Shown: piece by piece, positions 8,123-17,500 of the stretch
How the letters are laid out: each line of letters opens with the position of its first letter
How positions within the stretch are numbered: position 1 is the stretch's first letter
Assembly (NCBI GenBank): GCA_965658745.1
Contig: CBFHTK010000009.1
Location: 1 to 64,000 of the forward strand
From: JAHDFB01 sp965658745
GTDB lineage: Bacteria > Bacteroidota > Bacteroidia > Chitinophagales > Saprospiraceae
Direction: 5' to 3'
DNA: 64,000 bases
The notes under the pieces: model-generated
What the model saw: the letters and a program-made list of their open reading frames with translations, nothing else
What the model was told of the DNA's origin: nothing
The model's database searches: none
Program-made: the position numbers and the translations under genes

Positions 8123-9121
8123 ATGGAAAACTCCTTCTACACGAGTTTTATCGCACGAATTATGGCGCATATCCAGCATCGCAATAATGCAGACTTGTGC
8201 AATCAACTAGCGAAAAAATTAGATTCGACAGCTAAAACGATTTATAATAAGCTCAATGGAAGGTCGCGTTTTTCTGTCGAAGAAATGATGCGTATCTGCT
8301 CGGTTTATGGAATTTCAATAGATGCGCTTATTTTCAAGGATAATCCTAAGCAGAGACGTTATAGTTTCAAGGCTCGTGGATTGCACTATATACCTCGAAG
8401 TTTGACGGAGTACGTCGACAATTTACTTCTACATTTTCGACCTTTAGTTGAGTCGAAAGAGCCCGTGAAGTCTATTTATCTTAGTCAAGAGCTTCCGATA
8501 TTCCATTACTTTTTATTTCCCCAGTTGCTTTATTTGAAGCTGTATATGTGGAATTCTATGAATTGGAAGATTGATCAAGTAATGAAATACCAACCTAGTT
8601 TATGGCTAGATCAGCGAGAAGTACAAGAGAAAATAAAGCTCTTCGTTGATATGTTTAGCAGTTTAGATGAGGTAGAGATTTGGAGCACTTCAATTCTCGA
8701 TACGACGATTGTGCAAATTGAGAAGTTGATTAAGTTATCCGTGATTGTTGATCCATATGTGAAGCAAAAGTTGAAGCAAGAACTGACGGATTTAGTAGAT
8801 TACTTGGATCAACTGTTAGACCAGTCAAGAAAGATTGATAGATCAGGTGGAGCCAGAGCAGAACTTGATGTATATGTCAATCACTATACGATGACCAGCG
8901 ATATGATAAGCATCCAGATGGGAGAAAAATCACTTCACTATATTATGGTCGATACACCTAATTTCATAGAATCTCAAGATCGTGATTTTTGCCTAGCCAT
9001 GGAGAAATATGCTGAAAATGTCAGAGTTCATTCAACGCGCATCAGCAAATCTAACAAGTTTGAAAAGGACTTATTTATACAAACTCTGAAAGAGAAGATT
9101 GATCAGATTTCAGTGATATAG
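8123..9121 (+). CDS. Helix-turn-helix transcriptional regulator (Xre/BetR-like)
   Basis: This is a 332-residue cytoplasmic protein. Residues of about 10-70 form a helix-turn-helix: LAKKLDSTAKTIYNKLNGRS, then FSVEEMMRICSVYGISIDAL, as in lambda-repressor-like domains where the second helix contacts DNA. The remaining 250 or so residues are alpha-helical and charged, with no known ligand-binding motif, and could mediate dimerisation or signal sensing. It has its own promoter (8048-8079) and converges with the DUF4249 gene across a hairpin partly hidden by the 10-N gap. Its final codons are duplicated in degenerate form at about 1746-1793. The target genes are unknown. Confidence 0.8.
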   Translation: MENSFYTSFIARIMAHIQHRNNADLCNQLAKKLDSTAKTIYNKLNGRSRFSVEEMMRICSVYGISIDALIFKDNPKQRRYSFKARGLHYIPRSLTEYVDNLLLHFRPLVESKEPVKSIYLSQELPIFHYFLFPQLLYLKLYMWNSMNWKIDQVMKYQPSLWLDQREVQEKIKLFVDMFSSLDEVEIWSTSILDTTIVQIEKLIKLSVIVDPYVKQKLKQELTDLVDYLDQLLDQSRKIDRSGGARAELDVYVNHYTMTSDMISIQMGEKSLHYIMVDTPNFIESQDRDFCLAMEKYAENVRVHSTRISKSNKFEKDLFIQTLKEKIDQISVI

Positions 9122-9127
9122 TACATG

Positions 9128-9165
9128 GGATTTGGGCTTTNNNNNNNNNNATTGATTTAACCTAC
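9128..9165. terminator. Bidirectional hairpin interrupted by a 10-N gap
   Basis: GATTTGGGCTTT is followed by ten N (9141-9150) and then ATTGATTTAACC. The degenerate copy at 1801-1836 shows what is expected here: the same left arm followed by AAGCCCAAAAGAAAC, which would complete a palindromic stem (TTTGGGCTT/AAGCCCAAA). Its position between two convergent stop codons suits a bidirectional terminator. The fold was probably the cause of the gap. Confidence 0.55.
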
Positions 9166-9980
9166 AACTGCACATTAATACTGCTGGACTGTATAATACC
9201 GAAATTACCCAAGATGTGATTCCCGTCGCTATCAAACATATTTCCTTGTGGATTGAACGGTGTCGTGCCTCCGAAACCTTGTTCTTGAATACTGGCTACT
9301 TGTAAGTAAAAGTCATAGTAGCTTTCGTTTGTGCTATAAAGCTCTAACGTAATATTCTGACCTGGTTGGTAGAAGGACATGATAGGTCGATTCATGGCGA
9401 TTCCATTATTTTGCGTATCAGCATATAGAAAATACTGGCCTGTCTCCAGTGTGTCATTTACGTAGCTCTGCAAACGGTAGAAATTATCTACATCAAGAAT
9501 ATCAATCCACTCCATGGCTACCCGATAAAAAACGACTGTTGTATCACCAAATGTGAAAGCCGTTTGTAGAGTATCTACTTTAGCTAATTCTACAAATTCC
9601 GGTACGATAGCACTTCCACTATAAATTTCATTATCTACTTCAACCACGAGCGTCATATCTTGACCAGCTTGAACATTTAGATCGCTTGCAACATATTCTC
9701 CAACAGTTACTTGAGATAAGGGAGTAGAATTACCAGCATCGTCAACTAGGGATACGGTTGCGTTTAGATCTACTACTGTGGTGTCTGTTGAATAGAGAGG
9801 TGTTGTTTTGCTTAGTCGCACAGTTGCGGTTTGTTCAACGACATTCAGCAATGCATCGACGACGATTTTAGGCTCAGAATCTTGCACGTCTATTTCGATA
9901 ATATCTTCACAAGATGCGAAACTGATGATGACTGCTAAAATTAGCAAGTAAGAAAAATTAGTTTTTATATAGTTAATCAT
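9162..9980 (-). CDS. DUF4249 family lipoprotein, partner of a TonB-dependent receptor
   Basis: The protein has about 272 residues from the ATG at 9980; a longer GTG start at 10013 would add 11 residues in front of the signal peptide. The lipobox ISFASC precedes EDIIEIDVQDSEPKIVVDAL, the typical opening of DUF4249 proteins: an acidic stretch and then an Ig-like strand pattern (VVDALLNVVEQTATVRLSKT). In this phylum DUF4249 lipoproteins are usually encoded directly after a TonB-dependent receptor, as here (stop of the receptor gene at 10052). They are thought to act with it at the outer membrane, perhaps as a surface lid or ligand-binding partner. The ligand is unknown. The last codons are duplicated as debris at about 1833-1870. 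Confidence 0.8.
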   Translation of the reverse strand: MINYIKTNFSYLLILAVIISFASCEDIIEIDVQDSEPKIVVDALLNVVEQTATVRLSKTTPLYSTDTTVVDLNATVSLVDDAGNSTPLSQVTVGEYVASDLNVQAGQDMTLVVEVDNEIYSGSAIVPEFVELAKVDTLQTAFTFGDTTVVFYRVAMEWIDILDVDNFYRLQSYVNDTLETGQYFLYADTQNNGIAMNRPIMSFYQPGQNITLELYSTNESYYDFYLQVASIQEQGFGGTTPFNPQGNMFDSDGNHILGNFGIIQSSSINVQL

Positions 9981-10051
9981 CTGATTATTAGTTTTATATG
10001 AGTAGTGTAGCACAGCTATTTGGTGGTAGATTAATTGAATGCTTGACTAGA

Positions 10052-12361
10052 TTAAAAAGTGAAATTCCAAGTTAATGCTGGGATGATTCCAAAAAGTGCT
10101 AGTCTAGTAGCCTGCGTTTGACCTTGCGCATTTTCTTCAAACGTGATTGAAAAGGCATTCATTCTATTATAAGCGTTGTAGAACGATAAGTTTAGTTCAT
10201 TGGAGAAACGATCAGACTTGCTGATGATGTATGTAGCACCTATATCTAGTCGGTGATAGTCTGGCAATTTATCACCATTTCTTACCGAATACTGATTTAT
10301 TAATTCGCCATTAATTTCGTATTTGCCGACTGGATAAGTCACAGCAAGACCAGAGCTATATACCCACGTTGCTGAAACATTCCATCTAGGGCTAATGTCG
10401 TATATCCCCACTATCGAAACATCGTGCGGTCTATTTTGTCTTGCAGAATACCAGTTCCCGTCATTGATAGCGTCATTTTGCAATTCGGCCCTACTCAATG
10501 TGTAACTTAGCCATCCGGTAAACTTACCTTTTGTTTTCTGAAGTAAGAACTCAACACCGAAGGCTCTACCGTCTCCTTGTACAACTTCTCGCTCGATATT
10601 GGCAACGCCAAATGTTTCCGCACCGTCCTTATAGTCGACCGTGTTTTGTAACCACTTGTAGTATCCTTCTACGCTAAATTTGTAAGTATTATCTCTAAAA
10701 TTTCGGAAGTAACCAATCGCTATTTGATCTGCCATTGTAGGAATAACCGCTGGACTACTTGGTATCCATAGATCAGTAGGTGTTCCTGCGTTGGAGTTCG
10801 AAAGCAAATGCAAGTATTGGAAATTTCGATTGTATGAAGCTTTGAAGGAGCTCTTTTCATTCAGTAGGAATGTTGCATTAGCCCTTGGCTCTACTCCAAC
10901 GAATGAATTGTAGATAGTTCCAGCCTCTCTGTAAATCGATTCAATCACATTTCGATCGTCATCGAGTATTTCCTGCGTGTAATCACCTAGATTGTTGAAA
11001 TTACTTACGCGAATTCCATAGTTTAGATTGATTCTGTTGCCGACTTTCTGTTCATTGGAAACATATATTCCGTTCTCAAGCGCTTGCTGTCTTTGTGCTG
11101 CACTTTCAGGATCGTCACCATTGAAACTAAAGCTGTTCGGCTTGAAATCATGGAGAATGGCTTGCCAGCCAAAACGAATGGTATTGTTGGGATTGAGAAA
11201 AAATGAATAGTCTTGCTTCAAATTGTAATCGAAAATACCTGCTGTAAGATTAACACCATTGTCTCCAAAAGATATGTCGAAACCGTAGTTGTAATCGGAA
11301 TAGATAAATGTAGTATTCGAGAATAGTTTTTGGTTGAAGGTATGATTCCATCTGGTTGTCAAGGTGGTATTTCCCCAGTCAAAACCAAATCCTTCAAAAC
11401 CGAATTTATCCCTTCCGAGATATCCCGAAACAAAGATTCGATCTTTTGATCCAATCTTGTAATTTGCCTTTGCGTTGAAATCGTAGAAGAATAGATCTAA
11501 ACCATCAAACTGATCTGAAAAGGTTTTAGCGACTACATCAGCATAAGTACGTCTTCCCGAGACAATGATGGAACCTTTATCTTTTTGGAACGGTCCTTCT
11601 ACCGTGAGCCTGGACGAAATCAATCCAATACCACCTGTAGCTCCCCATTCTTTTAGGTTGCCTTCTTTCATTCTGATATCCATCACTGAAGATGCGCGAC
11701 CCCCATATTCCGCAGGAATCCCACCTTTGTAAAGTTTGACATCTTTTAGGGCATCTGAATTGAATACAGAGAAGAATCCAAGCAAATGCGATGCATTATA
11801 TACTGGAGCTTCGTCTAGTAGTATCAAGTTTTGATCTACATTACCTCCACGGACAAAAAAGCCTGTTCCACCTTCACCATTGCTGCTAATTCCTGGCATT
11901 AATTGAAGGGTTTGAATAATATTTTGTTCTCCCAATAGGACAGGGATTTTCTTAGTCTTTTGAACATCAATCGTTACCACACTAACCTCCGTATTGGACA
12001 CATTTTCATTGTCTTTTTCTGCCGTTACAACGACTTCGACGAGTTCTTGAGAAGCTGCAGCGAGTTCTACATTTTTCTCCACATCTTGATTCAAGTCGAT
12101 CGTAAAAACTTGCTTTTCAAGACCAATGAAAGAATAGGTGACTTCATAGGTTCCAGCAGGTAATGTAAGCGAGTAGAAGCCATATAGATTTGTATTGACG
12201 CCTTTATTTAAAGATTGGACTGCGACGGTTGCATAGATCAGGTCTTCACCAGTGGAAGCATCTTTTAAGCTACCGCTCAAGGTGTAGTTTTGAGCCTGCA
12301 CACCGAATGCTACAAAAAGGAAGAGTAATAGAAAGTTGATATTTTTTAACATGGGTTGCAT
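10052..12361 (-). CDS. TonB-dependent outer-membrane receptor with carboxypeptidase-like domain
   Basis: This 769-residue protein has a signal peptide (mature end near FGVQAQ). Residues of about 25-110 form a carboxypeptidase-regulatory-like beta-sandwich (YTLSGSLKDASTGEDLIYAT). A TonB plug at about 130-240 includes GEQNIIQTLQLMPGI and a GGIPAEYGGRASSVMDIRMK segment. The rest is a 22-strand-type barrel ending in an aromatic residue (WNFTF), as outer-membrane proteins do. It imports an unidentified ligand across the outer membrane using TonB energy. The DUF4249 lipoprotein follows after about 70 bp. There is no SusD partner, so a small ligand such as an iron chelate or peptide is as likely as a glycan. 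An alternative start lies at 12352. Confidence 0.88.
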   Translation of the reverse strand: MQPMLKNINFLLLFLFVAFGVQAQNYTLSGSLKDASTGEDLIYATVAVQSLNKGVNTNLYGFYSLTLPAGTYEVTYSFIGLEKQVFTIDLNQDVEKNVELAAASQELVEVVVTAEKDNENVSNTEVSVVTIDVQKTKKIPVLLGEQNIIQTLQLMPGISSNGEGGTGFFVRGGNVDQNLILLDEAPVYNASHLLGFFSVFNSDALKDVKLYKGGIPAEYGGRASSVMDIRMKEGNLKEWGATGGIGLISSRLTVEGPFQKDKGSIIVSGRRTYADVVAKTFSDQFDGLDLFFYDFNAKANYKIGSKDRIFVSGYLGRDKFGFEGFGFDWGNTTLTTRWNHTFNQKLFSNTTFIYSDYNYGFDISFGDNGVNLTAGIFDYNLKQDYSFFLNPNNTIRFGWQAILHDFKPNSFSFNGDDPESAAQRQQALENGIYVSNEQKVGNRINLNYGIRVSNFNNLGDYTQEILDDDRNVIESIYREAGTIYNSFVGVEPRANATFLLNEKSSFKASYNRNFQYLHLLSNSNAGTPTDLWIPSSPAVIPTMADQIAIGYFRNFRDNTYKFSVEGYYKWLQNTVDYKDGAETFGVANIEREVVQGDGRAFGVEFLLQKTKGKFTGWLSYTLSRAELQNDAINDGNWYSARQNRPHDVSIVGIYDISPRWNVSATWVYSSGLAVTYPVGKYEINGELINQYSVRNGDKLPDYHRLDIGATYIISKSDRFSNELNLSFYNAYNRMNAFSITFEENAQGQTQATRLALFGIIPALTWNFTF

Positions 12362-13146
12362 TTGGTTTCAAGATCGAATATTTCGAAATCGAGGTATTAA
12401 ATGTATTTATACATGAATAGTTCAGTAAAATGAGGTTTCATTTCCATCTATATAACATCTTCAAATCAAGGGTTGTTGCATCGTTTATCTAGTTAGCAGT
12501 TGGTTTTGTAGAATAATATTGAATAGTAATCATTCCACTCGAGTTTTGAACGCCAATCGATCTGCTTTTCATGTAGGAAAATATGGAATCATCCAACTCA
12601 GCTAAAAGCAAAATCAAGATTTTTTTCACCTATGATTTTAGCGAATCAAACAATAGTGGAGTTCTTATTTTTTATGTTCAAATCAAAACTTATAATAATG
12701 ATAAAGTTTCTTGAAGTATAAATCGTAGGATCAAGAAAGATGAGAATAGTCAATCTCCTTCAGATTACGAGTTATGCAAGGTTTGAAAATGTTAGCGGAA
12801 AGTTTACGAAGCTTTTGCTAAACAAAGGTCAAAAATTAATAGTTTATGATGGCTATGAAAATATTAGTGATAGATTCAGCAAGTTACTTGCCTTTGATAC
12901 ATACAATGTTAGCAGGAGCACTGTTGAATCTGAGCAAAAAGCGGGATTAAAGTAGAGGGATGCCTTGTACTTTCGAATGAATTTCTATTGACTTTCAAGT
13001 AAGTACTGCTGAAATTATTTGGTATTTATAAATCTCAATACGAGTTGCATGTAGCTGCCATTAGTACAAGAAGCCAACCGTTTTAGCTCAAATTGATGTA
13101 AATTTTTCCAATTTAGAAGGTCTGCCCACCGCGATATCTTTTTTTG
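12362..13146. other. Intergenic region with at most one small ORF
   Basis: This is about 785 bp of AT-rich sequence between the receptor start and the RAYT promoter. Apart from a possible 71-codon gene at 12740-12955 I see no gene, RNA or repeat. The first 80 or so bases presumably hold the promoter of the receptor gene on the minus strand, but no clean consensus box is visible. Confidence 0.5.
12740..12955 (+). CDS. Possible small protein with two internal repeats
   Basis: This 71-codon frame starts with ATG after AAGAAAG, a plausible but weak ribosome-binding context. The product shows an internal duplication: RFENVSGKFTKLLL and GYENISDRFSKLLA are spaced about 26 residues apart. The duplication argues for a real or once-real coding sequence, perhaps the end of a larger repeat protein. 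I recognise no family, and there are no signal peptide or membrane features. The function is unknown and the gene status is uncertain. Confidence 0.3.
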   Translation: MRIVNLLQITSYARFENVSGKFTKLLLNKGQKLIVYDGYENISDRFSKLLAFDTYNVSRSTVESEQKAGLK

Positions 13147-13154
13147 TACATTTG
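13147..13154 (+). promoter_or_regulatory. -7 box TACATTTG upstream of the RAYT gene
   Basis: TACATTTG matches the TAnnTTTG box of Bacteroidota promoters. Transcription would start near 13160, about 14 bp before the TTG start codon at 13174, which supports this start. The -33 region (TCTG near 13121) is poor. Confidence 0.45.
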
Positions 13155-13173
13155 AAAAGGATAATTAAGACCT

Positions 13174-13740
13174 TTGAGTAAATTCAAAAATAGATACCGC
13201 ATAACATCTACCCGCGCCCCATTTTGGGATTACGGGTCTAATGCAGCGTATTTTGTCACGATATGTACCCACAACCGTACACATTGGTTTGGAAATGTTG
13301 TCGACGGTGTCATGCAGTTATCTACAATTGGACGCATTGCTAATGCTTGTTGGCATGAAATACCCGATCATTTTCCATTTGTGGAATTGGGGTCATATGT
13401 CGTGATGCCCAACCACGTTCATGGCGTTGTCATCATCAATAAACCAATCGATGTAGCCAACCCAATCAACGACGATACACCCATCCCTGACACCGAAACC
13501 AATCCACCACAAAACCGATTTGGTCCACAATCCAAAAATTTGGCATCCATCATCCGTGGTTTTAAAATTGGCGTGACCAAAAATGCACGTCAAATAAACG
13601 CGGAATTTGCCTGGCAATCGCGATTTCACGATCATATTATTCGCAATGAAAAATCGTTTCGAAATATTTGTAATTACATCGTTGCGAATCCCGCCAATTG
13701 GCAAAAAGATAAATTTTTCAACAACCCGTCACGTACGTAG
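13174..13740 (+). CDS. REP-associated tyrosine transposase (RAYT, Y1/HUH-like)
   Basis: This 188-residue protein of the Y1 transposase (IS200-like TnpA) superfamily belongs to the single-copy RAYT branch. The HxH metal site is in MPNHVHGVVII (residues of about 77-87), and the catalytic Tyr is in the CNYIVANP motif near residue 167. RAYTs bind and cut single-stranded hairpins at REP palindromes. The gene starts with TTG (no ATG is nearby that keeps the conserved N-terminus YRITSTRAPFWDY) and is preceded by a TACATTTG box. Its TAG stop codon lies inside a perfect 28-bp palindrome (13737-13764), probably its cognate hairpin. Such proteins are usually domesticated and one per genome, rather than active transposons. 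Confidence 0.9.
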   Translation: MSKFKNRYRITSTRAPFWDYGSNAAYFVTICTHNRTHWFGNVVDGVMQLSTIGRIANACWHEIPDHFPFVELGSYVVMPNHVHGVVIINKPIDVANPINDDTPIPDTETNPPQNRFGPQSKNLASIIRGFKIGVTKNARQINAEFAWQSRFHDHIIRNEKSFRNICNYIVANPANWQKDKFFNNPSRT

Positions 13741-13764
13741 AGACGCAAGATCTTGCGTCTCTAC
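13737..13764. repeat. Perfect 28-bp palindrome at the RAYT stop codon (REP-like)
   Basis: Each arm reads GTAGAGACGCAAGA, and the arms are joined without a spacer. ACGTAC flanks extend the symmetry with a 4-nt bulge. It is of the GTAGAGACGC-type palindromes common in genomes carrying RAYT genes and is the likely target hairpin of the adjacent enzyme. It could also terminate the RAYT transcript. Confidence 0.85.
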
Positions 13765-13900
13765 ATACGTACGAATGGAACCCATCGATACGAATGGAAC
13801 CCATCAACGCATTGATATCAACGATGCGCACAATCAACCAATGAACCAACGCATTCAACCAATGGATGGACACAACCCATCAATGTAGGCTGGATATTAA
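13765..13900. repeat. Short imperfect repeats after the RAYT gene
   Basis: ACGAATGGAACCCATC is found twice (from 13771 and 13791), followed by several CAACCAATG and CAACGCATT variants up to about 13885. No stable reading frame of its own is apparent. It may be decayed repeat material associated with the RAYT locus. Confidence 0.5.
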
Positions 13901-13983
13901 CCAATTAATGAAATAGAAAACAATTTATTTTGAATAATTATAGGCATATGCAGAAGACCAGACGTACAGAAAAATTAGGACAT

Positions 13984-14019
13984 AAAAAAAACCTTTTACA
14001 ACTGAATGTAAAAGGTTTT
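13984..14019 (-). terminator. Intrinsic terminator of tRNA-Arg
   Basis: A perfect 13-bp stem (AAAACCTTTTACA at 13988-14000 and TGTAAAAGGTTTT at 14007-14019) surrounds a 6-nt loop, followed on the minus strand by a T-run. It lies directly downstream of the tRNA gene. Confidence 0.85.
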
Positions 14020-14031
14020 GATATGTAAAAG

Positions 14032-14105
14032 TGACCCCGCCAGGATTCGAACCTGGGACCTACAGATTAGAAGTCTGTTGCTCTATCCAGCTGAGCTACG
14101 AGGCC
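14032..14105 (-). tRNA. tRNA-Arg (anticodon UCU)
   Basis: A 74-nt cloverleaf can be folded from the minus strand. The acceptor arm is GGCCTCG paired with CGGGGTC (one G-U and one U-G). The D arm is GCTC/GAGC. The anticodon stem ACAGA/TCTGT encloses the loop CTTCTAA, giving anticodon TCT for AGA codons. The T arm CCAGG/CCTGG holds TTCGAAT. CCA is not encoded. A strong terminator follows at 13984-14019. Confidence 0.97.
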
Positions 14106-14247
14106 AGTCACTTCATTTTAGATGAATTAAGTCTGTCTCATTCGGCAAAACAATAATTCGGAACGCAAAATTAGTACTTAATATGCTTATTGAGGGATAA
14201 TCGAGTGACTTTTTTATTCAAAAGTTCGTTTCTCACCGGAATCTTGT

Positions 14248-14475
14248 CTAGCTATAATGAAAGAGAGGTGAATCGCTAATTAATAGAGCTTGCAATCTTT
14301 GTTTGAAATTATCGTAAGATTCTGCTATTTGACAGACCCTGTTGCTATCATCTTGAATGTATAAACACGTTTCTTTTTTGTCCAATAACTCTGCTTCGAA
14401 CTTGATAATTGTAGCTGTGTTGATGGTAATTAAGGCATTGGTTTCGCTACTCCTAACTTCTATGAATTTGTTCAT
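14248..14475 (-). CDS. Small conserved-looking protein, unknown function
   Basis: This is a 75-residue soluble protein starting MNKFIEVRSSETNALITINTA. The pattern (short beta-strands ITINTATIIKFEAEL, then CLYIQDDSNRVCQI, then an amphipathic helix NFKQRLQALL) looks like a compact beta-beta-beta-alpha fold, as in FlbD/YcgN-sized proteins. No family is clearly recognised and there is no signal peptide. It lies alone upstream of tRNA-Arg on the same strand. It is convincing as a gene because of its balanced composition and plausible fold, but this is an inference. Confidence 0.55.
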   Translation of the reverse strand: MNKFIEVRSSETNALITINTATIIKFEAELLDKKETCLYIQDDSNRVCQIAESYDNFKQRLQALLISDSPLFHYS

Positions 14476-14517
14476 AATTGATTATTTAATTGATGTTAAT
14501 CGTTGGAAAATATAGAT

Positions 14518-17500
14518 TTAGTTTGTGACTTCAACTACTATTTTTTTACCCAGTTCTTCAAGCTGCACAGTCATTGTCTTTGTATCTGAATCATAGTTAA
14601 ATTGTGACTGTGACTCATCAATGAGAAGTCCTTTAGGTGCCGATTTAACATTNNNNNNNNNNNNNNNNNNNNNNNNNNNNNNNNNNNNNNNNNNNNNNNN
14701 NNNNNNNNNNNNNNNNNNNNNNNNNNNNNNNNNNNNNNNNNNNNNNNNNNNNTGAATGATCAGATTTATCGTGCGTTTCTCAGGTTTACCTTCGTAATCG
14801 TAGCCTGAAGGATCAATGGTAATAGCTAGATTGTCTTTTTGAAAGATCGAATTGAAATTCAAAATTTCGTAGAGATTTTGGGCGAAAGCCCCCTTCGTAG
14901 AGCCGTCGTCATCGTAGAACTGTCCCGAGCTTGAGGATACGGAAGAGTGATGATAATAGTGTAGATCAATTAGCTCAGAATTATATGATTCCGTGTTTTG
15001 AAAAGAAGGAGCCATCGGTATAAATGATCCTGCTTTTACGAAGACTGGTATAGACTCTGAATCTGTACTTACCGTAATGTTTTGCCCACCTGAGAATATT
15101 TTATCGTTCCAAAAGTTAATCCACATCGAACCTTCTGGGAGGTAGAGTTCTTGTTCTCTCGCACCTTTGTCAGTAATAGGAGTTACATGAAATGCTTCGC
15201 CCCACATGTAGGAGCTTGTATTCTCAAATAATGTGAGATCATCTTCTTCGTAGAATAACGGTCGCATGAGCGGAATACCTGTCATGGCATTCTTGTGAAA
15301 AAGACTGTAATTATAAGGAAGCAAATTGTATCTGAGTTTTATGGCTTTACGTGCTAGATTTTTGGTTTCTTCGTCCCAAAAAATCGGTTCAGCTGGTACT
15401 TCTTCTTGGGCATGTGTTCGGTATATTGGTTGAAAAACACCGTATTGTAGCCACCTAAGGTATAATTCTGGATCTTCGTACGCACCTGCAAATCCTCCAA
15501 GATCTGAATGCATCAGCGCTAATCCTTGCATACCCATCGTAAGAGAGATTTCAACTTGCGACTTGAGCCCGCCCCAGGATCTATTCACATCTCCCGACCA
15601 CGGAACCATGCCGTACCTTTGTGATCCGACAAAGCCTGAGCGCATCAAAATAACAGGTCTTTGTTTTGGAAAGTCCAGTTTGTAACCATCAAAAACGGTT
15701 TTTGCCCAAACGTGACCATATGCATTGTGTAGTTCATCTGCGGTCCCATTGATATGGCGGAGATCTGCTGGGTGAACCTCTGGTTCGCCTAAATCTCCCC
15801 ACCAGCCAGCAACACCTGTATCCGTATGTTTCTTGTAGAAGTTCCAGAACCATTGTTGCGTTTCGGGTTTGAAAATATCAAGAAGGAGGGTATTTCCGAA
15901 ATAAAAATCGAAATGGAAAGGGGCTCCTTCGGCATCCGTTCCCACTAGTTTTTTGTCGATTACTTCCTGATAAGTTCTTGTGTCTTTGATGATAAAAGGT
16001 TCGGTAATGAGGACTGTTTTGATGCCTTGTTCATCGAAATTACTAATCATTTTTTCGGGTTCTGGAAATGAGTCTCGGTGCCAAGCGAGATTACCGAGGG
16101 TTCCTTTGAGCGTACTTCCGAACCAATATAAATCTAGAACAACACCGTCGAGTGGAATATCTTGTTTGACGTATTGACCGACCACGGTTTCAACCTGCTC
16201 TTGTGAATGATAACCCATTCGCGAGGTAATATTTCCTAGTGTCCATTTTGGAACAAGGGGCTGCCTGCCAGTGATTTCAGTGTAATTAGTGATTAGGTCT
16301 TGCCATGTATTTCCTGCAAATAGGAGATAGCTCATTCGGCCTGACTCCGCACCAAATTGTAAAATGTTATTTTCAGTTTTACCTAGATCTAGGTATCCTT
16401 TAGCTACATTGTCGAAAACAAGCATGTATTTCTTGGATGAAACCACGACAGGTAAAGAAAAATACATCAATTCAGCCTCCGTTTCATAGCCGTAGCTCGC
16501 CTTGTTGTATAATTCTAAACGAGTACCTCTTCGATTCATACCCAACACTCGGGAACCACCCCCGGTGAGCTTTTCGTCTTGATCAAGCTTCAATCTGAAA
16601 CCTTTGTTTATTCCAGTGTCATAATAGCCTGCTTCTTCAGATAAAAGTGAAGATTCATTGTATGCATAAGAGATGTTGAACGGTGATTTAGCTATTGTTA
16701 CTGCGAACTTCCCAGCAAGGTATTCGATTGTATTACCGTTATCAATCAGTGAGGCCTGGACTTTTTTTTTAATGTCTTTGGTTGCTTTGTCTATACCAAA
16801 TGATGGAGGGTTTTCTTCACCAATTGCAACAAATTCTACTTCTAAAGCACTATCAGTAAAAGGGTTTATGAAAATAGAACCGTCATTTGTTTCAATTCTA
16901 AGACCTGTATCTGTATTTTCAATTTTTTCGAGCTTTCGGATTTCTTCCGGTGCCTCCTCTTGAAAAACTAATACCTTGTATGCCCATTTGTTAAGTTTGA
17001 TTTTTGAACGCTTATTAAGCGTAATCGTCTCATTGGTAAAATAGTCTTTATAGATTCCCGCATCGAATGCGACCGACAAAGAAACATCTTGGGCTGAGCC
17101 TGAAAGATTTATGATCGTTACAACTTTACCGTCATCCTTTTTTCTAATAAACGCAACAACATTTTCAGCTTTATCATTTTTTATTTCATTGAAATCTCCA
17201 CCTGCGGTTCCGTTCCAAAGTGCGGGATGCTCTGCTTTCATTTGATTCAACTTCGTGTAGAATGGAATCAAAGAAGTATCAGACCAGTCAATCGGATCTT
17301 TCTCAAAAAATTCTAGTCTCTTATTCAGACCAGCTTCTTGTCCCGAATAGATCAAAGGAATTCCTGGCACGGTGAAGTTAAGAACTGCAAAGGCTTTATG
17401 TCCTTCACCCATGCGTTCGTAGATTGTTCCCGACCAGCTGTTTTCGTCATGGTTGGTAATGAAATGCATGGGATAAGTTCCTTTCGGATACTTGGCATTC

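Noticed and set aside
13765..13900. Possible CRISPR-like repeat array
   Set aside because: Only two clear repeat copies of 16 bp, with a 4-bp interval and no cas genes; it is RAYT-associated debris.
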